64,000 nucleotides of DNA from positions 23,444,501 through 23,508,500 of the forward strand of contig OY720097.1 in assembly GCA_963082875.1 (NCBI GenBank), read 5' to 3'. The translations under genes and the position numbers were made by a program. Origin of the DNA: Corella eumyota (Eukaryota > Chordata > Ascidiacea > Phlebobranchia > Corellidae). Below are positions 24,601 through 55,600 of this stretch, one piece after another (positions within the stretch are counted from its first letter, which is position 1; each line of letters begins with the position of its first letter). Under the pieces are notes generated by a model. That model ran no database searches. It saw only the letters and a list, made by a program, of their open reading frames with translations, and was not told where the DNA came from.

Positions 24601-27600
24601 TTGAACGAGAAATTATGAAATTGGTTTTACTAGATCCCAAATCGATGTAATTAATAATATTAATTTGCCATGTTAGTTAGCTTAGTGAGGGTTTCTTTAA
24701 GGGTTTTATAAATTAAAATTTTATAAATTGGATATTCAGTATGTTTTACTTTATCATTTTAAAAGTATGTTATAAGTTATTTTGTTAAAGTAAAAGTAAC
24801 AGTTTATGAGTAAGATGTTTGTTTAATCACTTTCTCTTACCAAGCCTTAAGATTAATAAACAAACCTTATCTGAAAGTCAATAAATCCTTCACTTGTACA
24901 ACCCAACAGACTGTGCTAAAGTGGTTTAGAGTTTGTTGATCTGTTGGTACTAAAATGACACAACACAAAACTAAATTGATTTGACTAAATGATAACAATG
25001 CTCAAATATTTAAAATTTTAATTTATTTTTATTGAATTTTTTTTCTGTTTTTTGTTAAAATTGTAACACATTAAATATTGTTTATTTGTTTTAACTTATT
25101 GCTTAACATTATTTGTAAAAGAGTAAAAATAATTTAACTTTGTTAAATATTTAAAATAATTAATTATTTGTAAAATTAATTAAATCTCGCCCCAGGGCTG
25201 GTGCTCCAATTTGAACGGGCCGACGGGGTTATTTATCGGGGTTGGGAAGGGGTTATTGCGGACCGTACCCGCTGCACAGGACACGGTAATGGATATTATG
25301 CCGAGCGATTACATCGTGAATGGAATTCTGGCCGCTGGGTGGCACACTGGAGTTTGTGCTAGCGAGGGGAAACTTGGGAAGTTTACCCCGAAATTAAGTG
25401 AGTTTTTTAAATTAAAATTAAATAATAAATTTTAAAAAATTTAAATTAAAAATTGGTTAATAGATGTAAAGTTTGTAATGTTGTATTTAAAGTTTATTTT
25501 ATATTATATGCTAAAATATAAAAGTATTAGTTGCTTGAATTGACTTCAAAGCTTTTACTTAGCAACATCTGATTATAATTTGTATGACTTTTTATAATAA
25601 TTGTGATTATTATAAACTTTAAATATAAAACTGTATTTTATTTCTTTGAATTTGGCTTTATTTAGTGTACAGTTGATTTCAAAATAAAAAAAAATTTAAA
25701 TAATTTTTAATTTAAATAAAACATTTTTTACAAACTTTTTTTAAAAATTGTTTTTTTTTTCTTACAGATGGCCGACCTTTGACCTACATACCATCATCGA
25801 ATGACCTTGAACTTCTGGGGTTAGCCGAACAACATGAAAGTTCAAAGGTCACAGAAAGAAGGGGTCAAATCCCAATTTATAATTTTGTTGCGAGCAAAAC
25901 CACGCCAATAACTTATGCAAAGTGGAGTGAGTTTAAAGTGTTTACTCTATTTAAAGTGTTTACTATTGCAATTGTAAATTGTTCTCAATTTTAAACATAA
26001 TTTATTTTATTTGTCCTTAATGTGGGAAGGTCAACTTTGCAACCTAAACATAGAGTAACATTTGTTACCCCGACCCAGTCTCGAGTTGCCTGTGGCAGTT
26101 TGGATATTATTAAATACAATTGCACGATAATTAAACTGCTGATTGGTTTTTGGCCCAAGCACCTAAGACTCTTTAGCATAAAAGCAGTGGGGATTGAACA
26201 GGGGACCTCATGTAGTAAAGCCAAGTGTTCTCACCACTACACCATGCTGCCGGCACTTGCATTGGTTTTCATTGTTAAAATTAAATACTAAAAAAATATT
26301 TTTTTATAATCTATTTATTTAAGAGTTTGAATACTATTTTAAATTGTTAATTTAGTATTTACATATATTTTAATTAATAATAATTTTTTTTTTTAAACTT
26401 ATCAATATTTTTAGATGAAATTGTGAATGAATCATACCAGAACTATCCGCTAGACCAAGTTTACAGATTACCCTCCATCCAACTCATACCAAACAAGTTA
26501 GTAATTTGATTTATCATCAATGTGGTAACGTTGTTGTCTAATTATGGAGAAAACTTCTGTTACCACAACTCCTGTTTCAGAGTGACTTGCAGTTTAAAAT
26601 ATTGTTGGTTTTGTCTGTTTTCGCTGACTGGCTGATATTTCAGCACAACAAAAATATTAATATTACCTTTTAATATAATGTTATTATTATGCTACAGTGG
26701 GGATCGAACCTAGGACCTTTAGGTTTTACGTTAACATATTTAAATATTTTATGACATCATAAAGTTGTTTGTTATGTAAGATGTTGTCAATTGTTATTTA
26801 TTCATTAAATTTATTATATTTCGTTTTATTAAAATTATTAGAAATTAAAGTTTAAAAATAATTTAAAATGAAAACACTTAAAGTTATTATATTTGAACCA
26901 AATTTTAAGTAACTGAACTTTGTTTACTTTATTATTCATCGACTTTTACCATTTTTAAGATAATATTTGTTTTGTGAAGAACTAGTTTAATTTTATATTT
27001 ATCAAAATAACCTTTGTCCTACATTTTAAAAGTTATCATTTTGAGATAGTTGTGCTTTTTTAATAAATATTTTATTTATACCAATATTTAAAGAATACTA
27101 TTTAACACATATGACTGTATACATGATATTGATATATTGACCTTAATATTTATTAAGGTTTCATTGGTTTATATTTTATATTTTAACCTCCAATATTTTC
27201 AGATATTTGTACAGAGTTGTCTCCTTCTTAACCCAGTACATTCCAGCTTATATTGTAGATGCTGGGAGGATTCTAACTGGGCATAAACCATGGTAAGTTA
27301 AAGTTGAATCTTAGGGTGAGAATGTGAGTAAAAAAATTAAAATACATTTACAGTCTTTGCTGGTGTTACGGGACGTTATATTAATCTTCTGTTGGGATTA
27401 AAATCAAAGTCCCATTGTGTAGTATTTGATCCCCACTGCTTCCATGGTGTAGCAGAGCACTTTAAAGTGCTTTAAAATATATAATTCCTGCTAAAAACCA
27501 ATTGGCAGATTAATTTTATGGCAGAGTGCTTTAAAACATTCTAAACTACCACGGTTAACTTGGGCTGCATGGTTTAGTGGTAAGAACACTTGCTACACCA

Positions 27601-28986
27601 CACATGAGGTCGTGGGTTCAATCCTCACTGATCTCAAGCTGTAGCGCCCTTGAGTTAGGCGTTATAAACAATATAAATTCCTGCTAAGCCAGTACTTAAT
27701 CAGCAGTTTATTTATCAGGCAATTATAATTTATAATATCTCAAACTGCCACAGGCAAGACTGGGTCGGAGTAATAGATGTTACTCTATGTTTGGGTCGGG
27801 CATTTAACTTTTCCACGTCGAGGATAAATAAAACTTGAGACTGGGTTGGCTTATTTTTGTACTAAAGTATTTATAAATTTAAACTTGTGCAACAATCTTG
27901 TTATCTCCATTTTAGGTTGTTACGCATCACCAACAAAATGAACGATGCCATTCAAGTTCTCCACTTTTTTATCTCGCAACACTGGGACTGGGACGTCGAC
28001 AGTGTTTCCAATTTATTATCATGCATGGGTGAACAGGACAAAAAGGTGTTGCCAAATTATTTTGTTAAATAGATGAATTTGTTAAAACCTAATTAATTTA
28101 ATTGGTAAAATTTTTAATTAGTTTTAGATTAAATGTTAAACCTTTTATTTTTTAACTTTTCAGACTTTCTACTTTGACCCCCGTTGTATAAATTGGCATC
28201 GTTATATGGAAAATTATGCAAAGGGAACTAAAAAGTTTATCCTTAAAGAGAATTTAATCGGATATCCTGCCGCTAGGAGGCGCTTACAACGGTGAGTGAA
28301 TTTAAATCAGATTGTGTTTAAATTTCCAGACTTAATGTTTTCTAACATCTTATTTTGCCCCGACTCAATTTTAGATTGTATTAGCAAATATCAATTTACT
28401 TCAAAGCATGGTTATAATCTTTCATTAACATAACCTAGTCTCAGATTGATCTGCTTATAGATTAATTCAATATTTAACAAGACAAGGCTGTCTTTTTCGT
28501 TTTTTATCCTCAATTTAGGAATTTAAATTCTTACGATAAAGAAACATTTGTTACCCTGACCCAGGCTCGAGTTGCCTTTTTTTGTAGTTTGGGATATTAT
28601 TAATTATAATTGCCCGATAATTATGCTGCTGATTGATTTTTCGTTAAGTAGTAGTGAATAGCATTTATACCGCCTTAACCAAGAGCACTACAGCATAAGA
28701 GCAGTGAGGTTCAAACCCAGGACCTCACGTACAAGGAAAAAAGAAAGCTTAAATCCTTTTTAAAGTAATTGTAAAACTAAACCTAATATTTTGCAGGTTA
28801 CGAGTTCTCGGTTACTTTCTCCAAACAACTTTGTTTCTTCTCAGCTGGAGGTTATTGATCCATAGAAGTAATTTTGCTCACAATGCGTGGCAACTTTTCA
28901 TCTCTCTGTGGTTTAAATTTCTAAGGTTTTTTCATATTTCGAGCACTTTGAATAAGTCTAATTTCTTGTCTAAATTTAGTGGATAA
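21677..28986 (+). CDS. FAR: Fatty acyl-CoA reductase, tandem copy B, 13 exons
   Basis: Exons are 21677-21679, 21808-21993, 22390-22565, 22736-22830, 23212-23350, 24159-24282, 25196-25397, 25768-25926, 26415-26496, 27203-27292, 27916-28045, 28164-28291 and 28797-28986, giving 567 residues in frame. Exons 2-6 and 9-12 match copy A in length and phase exactly, so the pair is a tandem duplication. The NAD(P)H motif is TGSTGFIG (residues 16-23) and the catalytic YTLTK has Tyr204 and Lys208. The C-terminal FAR_C domain and hydrophobic end segment are present ([17 protein letters not shown]). Exons 7 and 8 are longer than in copy A. The proposed first coding exon is only the ATG followed by the donor GTGAGT. 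It is chosen because exon 2 has an in-frame stop just before its acceptor. Role as for copy A: fatty alcohol synthesis at a membrane. Confidence 0.88.
22070..22340 (+). repeat. tRNA-derived SINE copy
   Basis: This plus-strand copy lies in intron 2 of FAR copy B. Its head is slightly decayed (CAGCAAAGTGTGGTGGTTAA), and it ends CATCGAAGATAAA about 50 bp before the exon 3 acceptor. Confidence 0.8.
22900..23171 (-). repeat. tRNA-derived SINE copy
   Basis: This minus-strand copy lies in intron 4 of FAR copy B (AATTATCCTCGATGTGGGAA ... ACATTACGCTGCTTG). It ends about 40 bp before the exon 5 acceptor. Confidence 0.82.
23430..23526 (+). repeat. 5'-truncated SINE copy
   Basis: Only the last third of the element is present, from GCAGCATAATTATCGGGCAA to CATCGAGGATAAAGATATATAC plus an A run. 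It lies in intron 5 of FAR copy B. The 5' truncation and A-rich end fit retroposition. Confidence 0.82.
24157..24336 (+). repeat. Identical tract shared by the two FAR genes (copy in B)
   Basis: This is the partner of 16275-16454: exon 6, its acceptor AG and 54 bases of intron 6. The similarity stops abruptly on both sides. The tract encodes the catalytic YTLTK and the following strand, so both enzymes have the same active-site segment. Confidence 0.85.
24305..24600 (+). repeat. Tandem array of about 55-60-bp B-box-like units
   Basis: Intron 6 of FAR copy B continues from the shared tract into its own degenerate units (CCACTGCTGGCATGTT, CCATTGCTGGCATAATG). These differ from those of copy A. 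Confidence 0.6.
26010..26253 (-). repeat. tRNA-derived SINE copy
   Basis: This minus-strand copy lies in intron 8 of FAR copy B. It has an internal deletion in the body and an intact head (CACTACACCATGCTGCCGG). Confidence 0.82.
27420..27560 (+). repeat. Degraded partial SINE copy
   Basis: An old fragment (TTGATCCCCACTGCTTCCAT ... AAACTACCACGG) lies immediately upstream of a younger copy, in intron 10 of FAR copy B. Confidence 0.5.
27561..27828 (+). repeat. tRNA-derived SINE copy
   Basis: This plus-strand copy lies in intron 10 of FAR copy B (TGGGCTGCATGGTTTAGTGG ... ACGTCGAGGATAAA). It is inserted next to or into an older fragment. Confidence 0.82.
28503..28731 (-). repeat. tRNA-derived SINE copy, head-truncated
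   Basis: This diverged minus-strand copy lies in intron 12 of FAR copy B. It ends after AACCCAGGACCTCACGTA without the A-box end. Confidence 0.72.
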
Positions 28987-29835
28987 AAAAATTTAAGTTT
29001 TTGGTATATAGATATTTTCGCAAATCATGTGTGTAAAATCTCCATTTAATTGACAGTAAGACATTTATTATTAACCCCCTTTACCCCAATCCCCCCTTCT
29101 AAAAAATACCCTTTTGTTTTAGAAAAATTTACTTTTTTTCTTAAATTTCTGTAAAATGTTGTTTAAGAATTTTTTTTGGAAATATATTTATTGGTAAAAT
29201 GATTTTTGGCACTATGGCAAAATATTTATTTAAAAAATGTTCTAATTTTGTTAAAAAAATTAATTTATTTGTGTTTTATCGACTTAAATTTATAGATGAT
29301 TAAAAAATGATAAACTAAAGATTTAAGCTTTAAAAAAGTGCTGTAATTTTAGTTAATTATTGTTTAAAATCTGTGTTTTTTTTGTGCTAAAATTAGTCAT
29401 ATTTCGGTGCTGTAACAAAATCTCAAATTATTTCTGTATTAGAAAATTTTTGTAGTTTTGTATTTTTGTTGTTTGCACCAGTAGCAGTTGAAATTACTTT
29501 TATGCAATTATGCTAATTATTAATTATTATTATTGTAAGTTAGGGTTGTAACCGTGATGTGTCTTTTAATTTATGTTTGCACTAGACTTGTAACCTAGTT
29601 ATGTTGTTTTTCACAACTTGTGTCATATTTCAGCTACAACTGTGATTATTATGAATATTCACTTTTAAAGAAGCTCATACGTATAAAAATATTTAATTGC
29701 AAATTCTTTCAAATCTTAGCCATGAAGAAATTATTTTCTGAAGCTTTTTGTGCCGTATAATTCTGTGAATTTTTAATTAAAAGAAATTATTTAAAAATGT
29801 GTATTTTTGTATATTTTATTTATTCGTAATATAAA
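28987..29835. other. 3' flank of FAR copy B
   Basis: This is non-coding, AT-rich DNA. I found no clear AATAAA close to the stop codon, so the 3' end of the transcript is not defined. Confidence 0.4.
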
Positions 29836-30118
29836 CCGGCAGCATGGTGTAGTGGTAAGAACACTTGCTACGCTACACATGAGGTCGTGGGTTCAATCCC
29901 CACTAAACTCATGCTGTAGTGCCCTTGATTAAGGTGCTATAAATGGTATGAGCTCCTGCTGAGCCAAAACTTAATCAACAGATTAATTATTGAGCAATTA
30001 TAATCTATATAATATGCCAAACAGCCACAGGCAACTCAAAACTGGGTCGGAGTAACTGATGTTACTCTATGTTTAAGTCGCGCATTCGACTTTCCTACAT
30101 CGAGGATAAAGATATAAA
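29836..30118 (+). repeat. tRNA-derived SINE copy
   Basis: This is one of the best preserved copies in the window, running from CCGGCAGCATGGTGTAGTGG to CATCGAGGATAAAGATATA. A second tail fragment (AGGATAAAGATATATACAAA) follows 30 bp later. A much older minus-strand relic may lie at 30217-30362. Confidence 0.88.
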
Positions 30119-31858
30119 CTACGTTATCAACAAACAAATATATTTTTAAGGATAAAGATATATACAAAAAAAAAAGTTGGCCAGCTATCTAGTATTTTAA
30201 TAGCTCAATAACATCTTTCACCCTTTTTTTACCCAGTCTTAAGTTGGCTACAGCAGTTTTAAGTACTTTCATTTAATAAATTGTTTTGGTATAAATTAAT
30301 ATTCCTACCAATTTGCTGTAGAACACCACTACAAAGAAGGAAGCAGTGGGAATCAAACCCCGTAATATTTATTCCAATAAACTAGGCAAAGATTATCTTT
30401 AATAAACCGGTTTTATTCGGAAATTATTAGTAAAAATTTTTTATTAGAAATGTACATTATCATTTACCCTTGAATAGTAAGCACCAGTTGATTAGGCAAG
30501 ACTTGGTAAAAAGTAATTTAACAAAAGTTAAAAATAACATTTTTATTGAGGACAAACGTTTTAAATTCCAAAAAAGTTATTGTTAAGCTTTTAACTGTAA
30601 TACAAATATTTTAACACGTTTATTTTTAATTACAATATATTTTTAATTAATAAAAGTATTAAATAAACAGTTTTAAAAATTAAATTTATTAACCAGGTTA
30701 CCATTATTGTAACCACTAAAGTCGCTAGAGATTAATGTTTGGTTTTTATTTTTACGCAGACAAAAACGTTCGAGATGATTTGTGATTTTTTGTTGTTTAC
30801 TTTTTTAATTATTTATTTATATTTCTCGGGTTAATTGGGTTTATTTAACCAGACAAGCTGTTTTAGAGTTTAGATTAAATGTTATTAACAAAATATAGCA
30901 AGTTAATTTAAGTTTATTTATCGAAAGTTTTTAAAAACTAGTAAAAAGCGGGAAGAATTTTATTTAAGTAAATATTTGTTTGAAAGTTAAGTAAAATAAG
31001 AAGATTGTTTTAATGGCTTTTACTTTTTTGCTTGTTTTGTTAATATTGTGAAAGATATTTCAAGAAATTTATAATGTTTTTGTTTATGTTGTTTCTTTTA
31101 ACTAAATAACAGTAAAGTTTAAAAATAACCTAAATCAAATTTTTAGTTTTAATGGAGACAGTCAGACAGTCAACTATTCTGTTTTAAATATCAAATATCT
31201 TGTAATAGTAGATTGACATTTCAATTTTTAAATTGAATTGTTGCATTGAGAATAGTAATTAACAAATTGTAAAATTAATTTTATAACTAGGTGAACTAAA
31301 ATAGTAATATATGGTCAAATGGTTTTCAAAACATGCAGAAATTAAGAATAAAGAAAATCTCAAAATATTTGTATTTGTTTATTTACACGAATTGAACATT
31401 TTTTTTAATGTGTTATAATATTATGGCTGTTTATACACCACGGTTAAGTTGAGGGCCTGAGGGTATAAGACAAGTTCTTGTCTGGCAAGCTTAAATGTTG
31501 ATAGGAATCTAATAAAGTAGGGCCAAGTTTAAATATTTATTTCTGCGTTTTTGTGGTTGTAGTGAAAATCTGTTTTTAAAAAGATTTCATTGTTATTCGT
31601 TTTTAATTTGTTTAATATTAAAAGGGGTAAAATAAAATGATTTAAAAAAGTTTATAAATTTTTGTTTTTAAAAATTTTAGCCAACCTTTAAATTAAAGTT
31701 TCTAATGTTGTTAAATGTCAGTTTATTATTGCAGATTTAAACAAATTAATAAAGCAAAATACAAGTGGAAAACTGTGGATAAGGATTTATTTTTTTGTGG
31801 GATTTTAACGATGTTAAAGAGAAGTTTTTCCTGAAAGTTTTTTGGATTTATTTGAAAA
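30119..31858. other. Upstream region of KAT6
   Basis: This region is non-coding and AT-rich. A T-rich run ending TTATTGCAG at about 31734 is a plausible acceptor for a 5' UTR exon or spliced leader, 125 bp before the KAT6 start codon. No core promoter word is identified. Confidence 0.35.
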
Positions 31859-50393
<18,535 letters not shown>

Positions 50394-52118
50394 TTAAGGT
50401 GCTCGACGAAAAGGTGTTTTCAAGTTTCAACTTTTTATTTTTTATTTGCGCAAATTTTTGTTGCAGTAATTTTATTATGACGTCACACTGGATGCTTTGT
50501 TTTTACCTTTGTTGTGTAAATATGACGTCATTGTGTTTGTAAATATTAAAAGATATCAAATAATTTGAGTTTTTTATTCCAGCTTTTAAAATTATTTTTA
50601 AATAGTTTAGACCGCTTACAATAGAGCATGCTGTTTATTGTTGTTACATCATAATACGACCCTATGTTTCCGCATAATTTCCTTTGGCTGTTTTACAGAT
50701 TATCAGATGACAGCGCGGCTTAAATTACAGTTTAGTAATTAAAAATTTTACTAATTAAATTTTTGTTTCCAAATTCTATCTTATTGTTTGTTCTTAATCA
50801 ACTCCAAGGCGCCAAACATTATCATTGGTTTATGACGTCATAAAGTAGAAAACAAACAAGAACTTGTTTTGCAGAACTTATAGTTTTAAGCCACGACGAT
50901 TTCTATTTTTAGTTGTCACGTGGTTAACATGTGGCGTGAACGTCACAATACATCTTTCTACTTCAAGGTGTGTCGTAACAAAGAAATAAATTTAGTCGTT
51001 AAAAACTTGCTTTAAGTGGTTTTTAATAAAATTATTAAACTTTAACAAAAAGGTCTTGGCAAATATTAACTTTTATTTCTGGATTTTTATTAATATTTAC
51101 AAAAGTCTTTGTTAAAAAACCTTGCAGACCTTAAAGAATTGCAGAGCTAAAAAAATATTCACAAATTTGCAAAAAAGTGAAGTTCTAAAATACCAAAAAT
51201 CTATATTAAAATGTGGATAAAAATATATTTAGTTTGCCTTCAAGTAAGAGCTAAAAAAAATATTTTCTACAAAAATTGGGCTTGATTTTATTTACTTTAT
51301 CTCAACAAAGTTGGCAAAAACAATTGCAAATAATTAATAATTAATAATGACAACGCTCAAAGGTTAAAACCCATGCTTTATAATATGATAAGTTTTTGTG
51401 AATTCAGCAAAAACTTAATCTTATGCAGAACTCGGTACAATAGATAATTGTTTACCCTTTAGCCCAGTTTTTACTGGTTCTAACCAGTTATGTTTGACTT
51501 ATTATATATAAGTAGTTCTACTTTGTGCTCTTTTATTAGGTTACGTGGGCCTGTTACGCTACGCTTACTATATCTAATGGTTAGAGAATAAGTAATTTTG
51601 ATTGGTTAAAATGTAGGGCGTGAATTAAGAAAAATTTGCTCAAAATTTTAGGCTTAAAGTTAATTAAAAACTTGTTAAAAATCTAATTAAAACTTTTTTA
51701 ATTACTAAAATATATCGCTTTTGTGTTTTTTAATTAACTGTAGTTTTTAGGTTTAACTCTGAGATTGTTAAATATATTTAAAACTTATTAAATTGTATAT
51801 TTTATTATTGCATATCTTATAATTTATTGCAAAAATTATGTAATTGTTATAAACGATAAATTAAAGTCGTTAAACATGAGAAAACATGTTGTAGTACAAC
51901 TTAAAATAGCTTTTAAAATTTACTCTATCTTCATTAAGCAAACAAAATGGCCCACTCCAGTTTAAGTGCTTAAGTCAACTTACAAAACGTGGCAATAAAT
52001 TGTAGGAATTAATGAAGTCTAATACATGACTTTGCAATATAAAAACCCCATTTTATTAAAAAAATATTAAATTAATAAAATGACATTTTTTTTTATGCTC
52101 TGCTTGAGTAAACACCGC
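50394..52118. other. Intergenic region between KAT6 and SAM synthetase
   Basis: This region is non-coding. TGACGTCA-type words lie near 50479, 50522 and 50833. No standard AATAAA is obvious near the KAT6 stop; an ATTAAA variant lies near 50543. No gene or repeat family is recognised in the remainder. Confidence 0.4.
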
Positions 52119-52140
52119 TGACGTCACGATCGATATAAAA
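52119..52140 (+). promoter_or_regulatory. CRE plus TATA-like element upstream of SAM synthetase
   Basis: A perfect TGACGTCA (52119-52126) is followed six bases later by GATATAAAA (52132-52140), a good TATA-like box. The transcript would start near 52165-52175 and have a 5' leader of about 490 bases before the ATG, perhaps shortened by a leader splice at the TTTTCAG near 52611. Spacing and orientation fit a core promoter, but this is inference. Confidence 0.5.
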
Positions 52141-52659
52141 TGTTAACTCGCTATTTGTCTCCCTTCTAGTCGGCCATGTGGGTTGAACGTTGCTGTGAGC
52201 TAAGGTTTCACAATTTTGCGCGAATTTTAAACCAAGTTAATTTTAACTTTTAACTTTTTGGTTCAGAATGTGCATTTTGTGCAGATTTATGTCAAAATTT
52301 CGTGCTTAAAAGTGATTTTTGAAGTAATTAGTTAAGTTAAGTAGTTTTTCGACAATTAGACAAAAATTAGCGTACAGCAGATGAAACGTGGTAACAAAAT
52401 GCCTCTGGCTTAGTTGTTATTTCAATCGTAATATTGCATCATTCTTAGATTCTTATAAAAAGAAATTTAGCCTAAAATTTGTCAGTTTTTAAATGATGAA
52501 AACGTGCAGACGCTTACTATTTATAACAGATATTTTATTTTAGTAATTAGTCAGATAATTAATTAGGAAGTTTGTGAATTGACATTTTTTAAATGTTTGA
52601 CCTATTTTCAGAATTTTTTTAAAACTTGTGACCAACTTTTATTAAACTTTATCCTCAAA

Positions 52660-55600
52660 ATGACGAACCAGAATGGAGTCAATGGAGTGGAACACAACCA
52701 AGAAGAGGAAACTTTTTTGTTTACTTCCGAATCCGTCGGAGAAGGACACCCAGGTTTGTCCTCGATTTTAAATATTTTTTTTAAATTTAATTTTATGCAA
52801 AGATATTTTTTCATTTTTTTTAGTTCAGATTTTACAGAAAATAATTCCGCACAAAATGAAATAAAAGTTGCAACTAAATATAACCAGTCTGCCAGTGTAT
52901 TAAGGAATAACCTACATTTTGTTAAATAAATCTTGCCCTAACTAGATAATAAAAATATTTGGTTTGGGGGTTAAAGTTACCCCTTGTTTTTATTGCCATA
53001 TACTTCTACATGAGATTTATTATTTCTATTTTTAAAAACCACTTATTCCAAAAAAATAAAAACTATAAATTATATTTTTAGATAAATTATGTGATCAAGT
53101 AAGCGATGCAATTTTGGACGCTCATCTTCGCTTGGACCCCGATGCAAAAGTTGCCTGTGGTAAAAACTTTATCCTCAATTTGTATAAATGAAATTTTATT
53201 TTAAATTTGTAGGAACCCTGTAACCTTGTAAAATAAACATCAAACTATTTTAAACTTTTATTAATAGCAAACATTTGATGGACTTGGGTCGTCTTTAATG
53301 CTTTGTTGTATTCTTAAAATGGAGTCAATGTTTGCTTTTACACTTTGACAAACTGTTTAAGTTGTTTTATGTCAAAATAACACAAATCATTGATGCCAGT
53401 GTCACTAATATATATCATCACTGTGAAGCTAACAAGATGTAAATTTACTTTTTAGAAACTTTCTCCAAGACTGGGATGGTTTTGGTTGGAGGGGAAATTA
53501 CCTCAAAAGCTTCGATTGATTACCAGAAAATTATCCGAGACACGATCAAACAAATTGGATACGATGATTCCAGCAAAGGTAAAACTTAATTGTTAGTTTG
53601 TAATTAACATATTTATAATGAATAAGCATATTTGGCTTTAAGTTTTATTTTTTACAGACAAAGTTCTAAAATTTTTCTGTTTTAACCATTCTAAGAAAGT
53701 TTTTATAACAAAATTTGTTTTTTATTTTCCGTTCTTTAAATTTTCCATTATTAAATCTTTTGTTAATCTAAACAATGATTTTTTTCAGGATTTTGTTCGC
53801 GAACTTGCAACGTTTTGATCGCGATCGAGCAGCAAATATCGGAGATTGCGGATGCTGTTCATGTTGGAAGAAAAGATGAGGACATCGGAGCTGGAGACCA
53901 GGGTCTCATGTTTGGGTGAATATTTATTTTATTATTGTTTGCTTGTCTTTTAATGAAAATAATTTGTAAATTGTCAATTTTTTAAAGCCCAATAATTTGT
54001 CATTAGGAATTCAATTACTTTTAATTAAGTAAAAAAGTTAACTTTTAACGAGGTTTAAATATTTTGCAAATTAATTATTTTTTCCCCGAACCCAGATACG
54101 CAACTGACGAGACAGAGGAGTGCATGCCACTAACCGTGATGTTAGCTCACCAACTTAACTCAAAATTGTCCGAGTTGAGGAAAAACGGAACCTTACCTTG
54201 GCTCAGACCTGACTCGAAAACTCAAGTGAGTCAACTCAAATCTATGTGTGCATAAATGTGTTACTTTTACCATTTTTTAATTATTTTAAAGCAGTAAAAG
54301 TGCAGAAATTATTCTAATGCATCTTTTGTGCTAGATATGACAATTTTATAAAAATCAAAAAAGTGAAATAACCCTTAAATTTCCCTCAAAACAATTAGAT
54401 TTCATATTTACCAAATTAAAATTTTTAATTTCTAAAATAGAATATTTAATATTAAAATTTTTGATTTGTAATAAACAACTTAATTATTATTAGGTCACAA
54501 TCGAGCACAAATTAGACCACGGAGCAGTGATCCCCATCCGAGTCCACACCATCGTCATCTCGGCTCAACACAACGAGGAGATCAAAGTGGAAGACTTAAG
54601 AAGAGAGATCATGGAGAAGGTAAAGTTAATTAATTTTTTTTTAATTTTAATTTTTTTTAATTAACTTAAAATTTAAAATTAACTTTTTAGTTTACACAGT
54701 TACTAAGTTATTGTAAAAATTTATTTTTCTTAAAAACCTAAATTTTACTTTGATATTGAGTAAATATAATAAAAAAGAATGCTTTAAATATTTTTGCTTT
54801 GTTAAAAATGCCTTCTCATGTTTTAATGTTCATTAAATGCTGAGTCATTATGACAAGCGAATAATTTGAATAGGTATATGCTGAATCATGATTTCTTTGG
54901 AAAGTTAATAATAGAAAAGAATTCAATTTAAATATTTCATAATAACTTGTGGATATTTTAAATAAACATAAATTTATGAATTTTTTTATTTATTTTTGGC
55001 TTAATGCTTAATTATATTATTCGTAGTCCTTTAAATGCACTTCCACTTAATTAATTAATATTTTTTTTGTATATGTTTTTATCCTTGATGTTGGAAGGTC
55101 GAATGCGCGACTTAAACAAAGAGTATCATCAGACCCAGCCTCGAGTTACCTTTGATAGTTTGGGATATTATAGATTATAATTGGCCGATAGTTATGCTGC
55201 TGATTAAGTGCTGGCTCAGCAGGAGTTCATACCGTTTATTGCGCCTTACTTGGGGTCGCTACAGCATGAGAGTGGGGATTGAACCCACAACCTCATGTGT
55301 GATGTGATGTAGCAAGTGTTCTTACTACTACACCATGCTGCCGGTATACAACTGTAAACTGGAACCTAAAAACTTTTTCTGTTTTCACTAACAAACCTGA
55401 TACCTTTAAATATTTCAGGTCGTTAAAGAAGTTGTTCCAACCAAGTACCTCGATGAAAATACAATTTATCACATCCAACCTTCTGGGAAGTTTATTATGG
55501 GAGGACCAATGGTAAGACGTTGTTAAAAGTAGTTTAATGATAATATTTCATTGCATGAAGTTTCTAACTTTAAATTGTTTGCTTAAGCTTGCTGAGGTGC

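Noticed and set aside
13110-28986. Operon (polycistronic, trans-spliced) pairing of the two FAR genes
   Set aside because: Tunicate operons have very short intergenic gaps. Here 1.9 kb with a SINE and a polyadenylation hexamer separates the genes.
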